A stretch of 64,000 nt of DNA, taken from positions 1,054,001 through 1,118,000 of the forward strand of contig NC_085920.1 of NCBI RefSeq assembly GCF_035222485.1, given 5' to 3'. Shown here in pieces: positions 58,277-64,000 of the stretch. The DNA comes from Podospora pseudoanserina (Eukaryota; Ascomycota; Sordariomycetes; Sordariales; Podosporaceae). Position numbers and translations under genes: made by a program. Under the pieces are notes generated by a model. The model saw only the letters and a list, made by a program, of their open reading frames with translations. It was not told the origin of the DNA and made no database searches. Positions within the stretch are counted from its first letter, which is position 1; every line of letters starts with the position of its first letter.

Positions 58277-60049
58277 CTAATCACTCTCCTCCGAATCACT
58301 CTCAAAAACCACATCAGCAACCTCATCATTCAACATGTCCCCCACCCAGCTGCTCCCCTCCAATATCTCCCTCGCCTCCTCCTCTCCAACCTTCATATCA
58401 TCCATCACCAACCTCGTCGCCAACTCCGGCACCAACACAGCCTGCAGATAGGCCGTATACCCTCTCGCACCAATCAAGCCATCCTCCAACGCCCTCTTCC
58501 TCAACACCGAAGAAAACTCGTGAATCAAATTCTCCGACATCTGCCGTAGCCCCCTGATCCCATAATACCCCGGCGTCAAGTTCTCATTCGACGTCCGCAA
58601 CGTCTTGTTTTTTCCTCCCTTGATACTTTCCCGAAACCGCGCAGCGTAGTGCGACTCCTGCTTCCCCTTCAGGATAGACCGAATAAAAGGATAGAGCTTC
58701 TCAATCCGGTGGTTGAGCTTCCGCCAGTCAATGTCTGGATAGCCATTCAACTCCCAGGCTTCTCTCGCGGTGTCTTTCCTGTGTCCGGTGCAGAATATGT
58801 GCATGGACTGGACGGTGCGATTTGGGTTGGTCTTTTCGTATTTGGCAAGGAGGTCGCGGTCGACTTCTCCTTTGCAAAGGGGGCAGACGGACGGTTTGAG
58901 GATGGGAGTGAGTTCTATTGGCGAGGAAGGGGCATCCGATAGCGGGGATCCTGGCTGGGAAAACTGGTATGTGACTGGTGAGGATCGGCTGAGGTGGTTG
59001 TTGTCATTTTCCCGTGTCCTGCCTCTGTTTGTGGCTGCTGTTGGGGTTGTGGTCCAGTCGATGTCTGCTCTGAGTGGGCTGTCGAGGAGATCCGGTATTC
59101 CATGTACTGGGAGTTGTGTAGCTGATTCCGGTGTTTCGTCTAGCGTTGATATTCTGTTGGGGAGGCTGCCTCGTGGTTTCGAAGGAGAACTGCCCAGGTG
59201 ATGTGGAGTAGAAATCGTAGGGGGTCCTGGGCTGGAGCCAGGGGCTGGAAGAGCCTCAGGCAAGGCTTTGTTCTCATCACCTGAGTGATTGGAGTCGTGA
59301 TTTTCGTCATCTTGGGAACTCTTGTGCCTCTTAGACTCACGTTGAGACGTCGAGGTGCGGTCTCGCTTCTTAAATACCCCTGATCCACCGTCGCCGTGTT
59401 TCCTTCCGCCATATGTCCTCTGGTTCTTTCTGGGGTTAGGTTGGTCAAATATTGGCTTCTCGGTAGTCTCTCCTACTGTTCTGACATCGTCTTTGGGCTT
59501 AGGTGCTGCTCCTGAGTTCGGGATGACTATCTTAGAGTCACTGAATACCAAAACAGCTGCCGAGGCGTCCTGAGCGAGCGTTCGGAAGGTGGTGGGACGA
59601 ATATGGCCTCTCTTTATCCTGTCGTTGCCATCGTCGTCAGAGCTATCTATGGACTCCGTTGCCTTCCTAGCAGTTTTACTTCGCCGAGCGTTTGCTTGGT
59701 AGGAGTTCTCTGGGGGCTTCGGGGGACTTGGTATTGGCGAGTCTAGAGCAAACTGGCCTACTGGAGAACTAGTGATTGCTCCTGGATCATGAGGGGGTTC
59801 TTCGACATCAGAGCCCCTTTGGGGGGATGAGAGAGGAGCCGGGAGCATCAAGGAATCCCTTTCGTTACCTCGGCGTGGTGTCGGTGGGCTATCCGGCAAG
59901 CGTCTGGCTGTAGATTCCTGCGAAGTTTGAGATATAGGCTGACCGTTCAAAAATTGGAGAAGCGGCTGGCCACTTTTTGACAAGCCAACTGTGCGGCTCC
60001 TAAGACCCCAGGGAACCCTGACCTTCGGCTTCCCAGGATTGGTAACCAT
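58277..60049 (-). CDS. RTC4-like domain protein
   Basis: A single exon encodes 590 residues starting at ATG 60049. Residues 1-~385 are low complexity, rich in Ser, Pro, Arg and Asp, with basic patches (FKKRDRTSTSQRESKRHK) that would suit a nuclear protein. From ~390 the sequence matches the RTC4-like domain: CPLCKGEVD, a following FCTGHRKDTAREAW, then GYPDIDWRKLNHRIEKLYPFI and a helical C-terminal part (GYYGIRGLRQMSENLIHEF, YLQAVLVPELATRLVMDDM). The CxxC and the later C-x2-H could bind zinc, which is my inference. Yeast Rtc4 was named from a screen on telomere capping; its biochemical role is unclear. The tail is acidic (VFESDSEESD). The gene diverges from the dynamitin gene with ~610 bp between starts. 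Confidence 0.85.
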   Translation of the reverse strand: MVTNPGKPKVRVPWGLRSRTVGLSKSGQPLLQFLNGQPISQTSQESTARRLPDSPPTPRRGNERDSLMLPAPLSSPQRGSDVEEPPHDPGAITSSPVGQFALDSPIPSPPKPPENSYQANARRSKTARKATESIDSSDDDGNDRIKRGHIRPTTFRTLAQDASAAVLVFSDSKIVIPNSGAAPKPKDDVRTVGETTEKPIFDQPNPRKNQRTYGGRKHGDGGSGVFKKRDRTSTSQRESKRHKSSQDDENHDSNHSGDENKALPEALPAPGSSPGPPTISTPHHLGSSPSKPRGSLPNRISTLDETPESATQLPVHGIPDLLDSPLRADIDWTTTPTAATNRGRTRENDNNHLSRSSPVTYQFSQPGSPLSDAPSSPIELTPILKPSVCPLCKGEVDRDLLAKYEKTNPNRTVQSMHIFCTGHRKDTAREAWELNGYPDIDWRKLNHRIEKLYPFIRSILKGKQESHYAARFRESIKGGKNKTLRTSNENLTPGYYGIRGLRQMSENLIHEFSSVLRKRALEDGLIGARGYTAYLQAVLVPELATRLVMDDMKVGEEEAREILEGSSWVGDMLNDEVADVVFESDSEESD

Positions 60050-60661
60050 CTCGCACCGCAGCCCTGACGTTAAACTGAAAGTTCGGTATTTTAGAATTTT
60101 GCTCCAGATGTGATTTGTTCACAAGTGTCTTCCGCCACAGGGCGTGATATCATCCTGGTCTGCGATTAGATGCCATGTCAAAGAGAACTTCTGAAATAGG
60201 TCAACACCTACAAAGCACCCACAAAGCGTGCCTGAGAAATGGTGGGAGACCACTTACACACAGGCTGAAGCAAATAGGAATATTTTCTAAAAACGATTTT
60301 CGAAATGCTTCTCGCTTGAAACTGATCCTGGAACGACCCAGCGACATATAGGCAGCAGCAGTTTTTGGCGGAGACCCTGGTAGATTTCACTTGTAGAAAT
60401 TATCAAAGACGCTCTCTGCAAGCCGCGACTTGGGAGCGCGTCGTGCAGGGATCTTAAGTTCGCCGGCCCACAGCGTTCCACCATATCGGGCCCCACCAGC
60501 CCCCCTGTCCACCGCCAGCTAAGCCCAGGCGGGAAACCGTTTGTTTGACGTCCCAACATCCACTGTCAACAACCATACGAAGCGGTTGCTCCCAGAGTGC
60601 AATTAGAACAGCCAACAGCGCCCAGAAAGTCCGACAGTAAAGGGAATGACAGACTAGCACA
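60050..60661. other. Divergent promoter between RTC4-like and dynamitin genes
   Basis: 612 bp separate two opposite starts. No coding sequence or repeat recognised; both genes must share this stretch for their promoters. Confidence 0.6.
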
Positions 60662-62069
60662 ATGGCTTCCAGCAGGAAATATGCGGCACTTCCAGACTTG
60701 GTAACTCAGCCACCGCCCGCCACAAGCAAGCCGGCCAAACTAACTGAACATCAAAACGCCAGGATTCCGCACCCGATATTTACGAAACCCCCGAGCTTAC
60801 TGATGATACTTCTACCATTCCCGTGAGTTGCTGGATATTGGGGAATTCGTGGAATCCAAGTGCTGACGGTATATAAAGCCCACAACCGTGCGATCAGCCT
60901 CTGACAATGAGTATGACGATGACGACGATGCCGCCGCCATCTCTCGATCCAGACTCCGGATAGACCAAGCTCGGTCAAAGTTCATGCCGGCTGCCGTGGA
61001 TCCCTCAGGAGTTGACTTTTCAGACCGTGTCAATGGCAAGCGAAAGTCATACAAGGCGTCCAGCAGACGACACCGCGTGTTGGATGATGGAACCGAAGAG
61101 CTGGGCGACTTGAGCGACGAGGACGATGCTGGAAGTTTGGCGCGCAAGATTGCGCGTTTGAGGCGCGAAATTGAGGAGGCAAAGGAGGAGTGCGGCAAAC
61201 AGAAGGCAGCAGCGGACGAAACTACGGACGAGACTGGTGTTCAAGAGCAGGAGATTGAGTCTCTGAGCAAAACTCTGGATGAGATGGCTAGACTTGGCGA
61301 GCCGCTGGCTCCTCGACCGGTTGCTACACCGACCCCCCGGATCACCAGTGCTGGCGAGCAGCCAGCAGGAGAAATCAAGGGTACTGCGAGCTATACTATC
61401 ACCTATGCCCCGGACTACGAACAAACGCATGCTTTGGCTAAAGCAGCCGACTTTGACCGCCGGCTTGTGTTCTTGGAGAAGGCATTGGGTGTTGGCTCAG
61501 CAGCCATGCCGGAATTTGACTCGAATGGTCTTCCCCGAGCTATTATTCCCCTGGTTGAGAACCTTCACAAGCAGATTTCAACATTGTCTGAAGCCTCGAC
61601 ACCCACTCTGGATGCCATCAGCAGGAGGGTCAGGACCTTGACACAGGAGGCGGAGAATCTGGAGAAGGCCCGTAGAAACGCCAAACAAGCTCAGGAGGCT
61701 TTGGCATCTGCGGGAGCGGCACCATCTGGCGAAGGCGCCACACCCGAAGACTCGGAGCAGATTGCGAAAGTCAATGCTCTTTACAGTATGATTCCGACCA
61801 TCGAAAATTTGAGCCCTCTGCTTCCACCCCTGCTGGACCGCCTCAGGTCGTTGAGGATGATTCACGCAGATGCCGCAACGGCATCTGACACCTTGGCCCA
61901 GCTGGAGCAAAAGCAGGCCGAGATGGCCACAGATATTCAGCAATGGAGGGAAGGGTTGGAAAAGTTGGAGGTTATAATCAACGATGCGAGTGCCTTGAGG
62001 GAGAAGAATATGGGGGTGATCTCGGAGTGGGTGAAGGACTTGGAGGGTAAAATGTCTAAATTGTCTTGA
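60662..62069 (+). CDS. Dynactin subunit 2 (dynamitin, p50)
   Basis: Three exons, 60662-60700, 60763-60822 and 60879-62069, give 429 residues. Both introns are short (62 and 56 bp), GT-AG and phase 0. The N terminus reads MASSRKYAALPDLD|SAPDIYETPELTDD, which matches the conserved dynamitin start (KYA-LPD, DIYETPE) that contacts the dynactin Arp1 filament and shoulder. An acidic DDDDDAA stretch follows. The remainder is helical and coiled-coil (LARKIARLRREIEEAKEECG; MPEFDSNGLPRAIIPLVENL), ending EWVKDLEGKMSKLS. In dynactin, p50 builds the shoulder that holds p150; dynactin with dynein moves nuclei and vesicles along hyphae. The two tiny first exons explain why the largest open frame begins only at the third exon. 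Length is normal for the family. Confidence 0.93.
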
Positions 62070-62791
62070 GCGAGCATTATGCCATAGTGATACCCATGCT
62101 TATGACACATCCATGCTGTTTGTTTATCATCCGAGCTACAGATATCAGTGCTGACCGTGATAGGGTCGGGTGAGTGGAGCTCAGACCTTCGGCAAGCGGG
62201 GGCCGAATGCCCGCTATGTATGGGTCTCCATTCAGCCAATCAAACTCCACCAAGCTCTCCCTGCTCAAAGCATAAATTTCTCCAAGAGCTTCCCTTGAGC
62301 TTCAAACTTTTCCTTCATTCACATCCCAAAAAAAGCAATTGTTCAAGAGGCAGTGTCGCAAGCTGCCCATCTCGCATCGCACGCTGATTGCAATGGATTG
62401 AGAGCTCTCCGAGAGCCAGGGGAACGGCCTCGAACATCGCCATGGAAGCTCATCGCACGTGATGGAGCAGCAGCAGCTAGCTGTTCAAAGATTTTTTCTC
62501 GAAATCTTTTGATGAAGAGGGGCAGTTTTCTTCTTCCCCTCCCTCAACCATCATCACCACTCTACTTTGGTATGTTTTTTCTCCCTCTTCACCTCCTCAA
62601 CAACAAACACATCGGTTTAGTGGGTTATCATGATGAACAAAAATGCATGTATTATCTGAGTCTCAGTATGCTGTATCAATTTATCACCAAGATCTCTGAC
62701 AATAACCCCACCATGATGTTTTGTTGTTGACGGTTTCTTATTTTGTTGTCAAGAAGCTAACATTGTAAGAAAGTCTAGTAGGTAGTTGATC
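62070..62791. other. Intergenic with probable 5' leader intron of the molybdopterin synthase gene
   Basis: No coding sequence. A GTATGT donor at 62570 and a GCTAAC branch at 62756-62761 followed by AG dinucleotides at 62768-62778 outline a ~200 bp intron in the leader of the downstream gene. Sequence before it is pyrimidine-rich, as fungal leaders often are. Confidence 0.45.
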
Positions 62792-63082
62792 ATGTCTGCT
62801 ACCCCCAAGCCCGCCGCCCCGGGGAACTTCACCATCCTCTACTTTGCCACCGCAACCTCCTTCACGGGCAAGAACGTCGAGTCGCTTCCCGCGCCGCTCT
62901 CGCTCAGGAAACTGGGTGACGTGTTGGAGGAGAGGTACAAGGGTATCAGAGAGGGGGTTTTGGGGCATAGTCTTGTGACGATTAACCTGGCGTATGTGGA
63001 TGTGCCTGAGGAAGGGGAGGATGATGTGATTATTCAGGAGGGGGATGAGGTGGCGATTATTCCGCCTGTTAGCTCTGGCTAG
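62792..63082 (+). CDS. cnxG: Molybdopterin synthase small subunit (MoaD/MOCS2A-like sulfur carrier)
   Basis: A single coding exon gives 96 residues from the ATG at 62792. It has the ubiquitin-like MoaD pattern: FTILYFATATSFTGKNVESL at the first strands, LGDVLEERYKGI helix, SLVTINLAYVDVPEEG and the final IIQEGDEVAIIPPVSSG. In molybdenum cofactor synthesis the C-terminal Gly is adenylated, thiocarboxylated and used by the large subunit to turn cyclic pyranopterin into molybdopterin; the cofactor then serves nitrate reductase and other enzymes. The usual end is Gly-Gly, but here it is Ser-Gly. A leader intron is likely. The gene faces the next one tail to tail with 65 bp between stops. Confidence 0.9.
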   Translation: MSATPKPAAPGNFTILYFATATSFTGKNVESLPAPLSLRKLGDVLEERYKGIREGVLGHSLVTINLAYVDVPEEGEDDVIIQEGDEVAIIPPVSSG

Positions 63083-63147
63083 TTCTTGTTTCCATATTTA
63101 CAATGCAATAAGAGAGAAAGTTTTTATCATCCGCGATATACGTTATC

Positions 63148-63705
63148 CTACTGGGAGTTTAGCAGCGGTTGTTGTTCTTCTTCTGGTGATGATGATGATG
63201 ATGGTGCTGCTGATGAGGCCCAACGTGATCGGCCACTGGTGCTGTGCCATTTTGTCCAGAACTGCGGTTGGTTGAAGGGGATGGAGGCGCGGGTCCAGTC
63301 CCATTGGGCTCGGCGGAGGCGGCGGTAGGCGACGGTGGTGGTCCAGACTAGGAGGCCGAGGAGGATGGTGGAGAGGATGGAGAGGAGGATGGAGAGGGCG
63401 GTGATGGCTGAGATGTTGCAGCCGAGGGGCTGGGTGCGGACCTCCCAGCGTTCGGACCAGTGGGGGCAGATGTCAGGTTGGGAGATGGGGGCCAGGAGGG
63501 GGAGGGGGTGGGTGTTGGGGGTGCAGGATTGGGTCTGGCGGGTGGGTGGGTGAGCAAAGGGGTGGGAGAAGGAGGGGGGTGGAGGGAAACATACGAAGGG
63601 ACACCAGGAGCAGGCGTTCTCTGAGAGGCAGGGTGAGCAGGATTGTTGGCGCCAGCAGCGGCGGAGGTGGTCGTCGGGGGTTTTGAGAGGGTTGAGGGAT
63701 GACAT
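63148..63705 (-). CDS. Single-pass membrane protein with Cys-rich PSI-like segment
   Basis: Two exons, 63705-63595 and 63534-63148, give 165 residues. The 60 bp intron is GT-AG, in frame and without stops, so an unspliced reading would add 20 residues. The first exon holds five Cys in a PSI-like pattern (CWRQQSCSPCLSENACSWCPF). Exon 2 continues with TQSCTPN, CPHWSERWEVR and LGCNISAITAL, then one strong membrane helix (LSILLSILSTILLGLLVW) and a basic RRLRRAQWDW cytosolic start. The tail is Ser-rich and ends EEEQQPLLNSQ; the acidic-LL element may be a sorting signal. Similar short proteins occur widely in filamentous ascomycetes; I know no function. No classical signal peptide is seen, so topology rests on the helix and the flanking charges. 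Confidence 0.8.
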   Translation of the reverse strand: MSSLNPLKTPDDHLRRCWRQQSCSPCLSENACSWCPFVCFPPPPSFSHPFAHPPTRQTQSCTPNTHPLPLLAPISQPDICPHWSERWEVRTQPLGCNISAITALSILLSILSTILLGLLVWTTTVAYRRLRRAQWDWTRASIPFNQPQFWTKWHSTSGRSRWASSAAPSSSSSPEEEQQPLLNSQ

Positions 63706-64000
63706 TGTTGTTATATAAGATGAGGTGGTGATATGTACCGCAGAATGGATGTTACAGACTAAGCTGGATCTCGTAGTAGCAATTCAGTAGGTTACAAGAA
63801 TACAAACAAGGTGTTTCACATAAGGAGGATGAGGACGGCGGCTGAAAACCGTTGGAAGTCGAGAGATATCCCATCAGAATGCGGGGCAAGCATATCCTCT
63901 GTGCGCATCAAGCAGGAACAATACAACAAACATCACACCTTCCAGAAATTCATCTCCAAAATTCCAAGCACGCTCTACATATTTTAAGAAGAGAAGCCTG
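63706..64000. other. Right edge, promoter of the PSI-like membrane protein
   Basis: Nothing coding recognised in the last ~300 bases. Confidence 0.5.

Noticed and set aside
1-64000. tRNA, 5S rRNA and other RNA genes
   Set aside because: Candidate B-box-like GGTTC strings (e.g. near 9681, 15625, 26538, 29058) lack a matching A box or cloverleaf, and several lie inside protein genes or introns.
1-64000. Retroelements or virus-like elements
   Set aside because: No reverse transcriptase, integrase or capsid-like motif and no long terminal repeats were recognised by eye on either strand.

Overview
The window is nuclear DNA of a filamentous ascomycete, most likely a Sordariomycete of the Sordariales (Podospora/Chaetomium/Neurospora-like). 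The evidence is short introns (about 50-160 bp) with CTAAC/CTGAC branch sites close to the acceptor, split genes with large first-exon extensions rich in Ser/Pro/Gln/His, wide intergenic gaps, and orthologue-like matches to Neurospora genes (sulfate permease CYS-14, adenylate cyclase CR-1, FKBP Fpr4/FKBP39 type). I place 16 confident or fairly confident protein genes, a partial gene at the left edge and a few weak candidates. I see no rRNA, tRNA, CRISPR, prophage or bacterial-type operon. Exon boundaries were read by eye from splice consensus, reading-frame continuity and family conservation.

Left third (1-26 kb): the end of an ELMO/CED-12-like gene; a membrane-anchored alpha/beta hydrolase (minus); an Amt/Mep ammonium transporter (minus) with GATA sites upstream; a 5.7 kb gene-poor stretch with simple repeats; a SulP sulfate permease with STAS domain (minus); a BUB2-type TBC GTPase-activating protein (plus); a small secreted Cys-rich protein with a C-terminal hydrophobic tail (plus); and an ADIPOR/Izh3-like membrane protein (minus).

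Middle (26-48 kb): THOC5 of the mRNA-export THO complex; a 6 kb gene-poor gap holding a near-perfect 75 bp palindrome with transposon-end character; a GT2 membrane glycosyltransferase; another 3.7 kb gap with an AT-rich tandem repeat; a nucleolar-type FKBP; a large NDR-like AGC kinase; and YOS1, an 85-residue ER-Golgi transport protein split over four exons that no single reading frame reveals.

Right third (48-64 kb): a 2144-residue adenylate cyclase (Ras-association, LRR, PP2C-like, class III cyclase), an RTC4-domain protein, dynamitin (dynactin p50), the molybdopterin-synthase small subunit, and a Cys-rich single-pass membrane protein. The genes are ordinary housekeeping and signalling genes without a common pathway; neighbours are unrelated, as is usual for fungal chromosomes. 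Nutrient and signal themes recur (ammonium and sulfate uptake, cAMP, molybdenum cofactor), but I see no cluster logic. No clear new biological system was found. The points most worth checking are the palindrome near 27.46 kb, two GC-AG introns, stop-free in-frame introns, a non-GG sulfur-carrier tail, a Glu in the twin-His site of the ammonium channel, and a degenerate PP2C-like domain.
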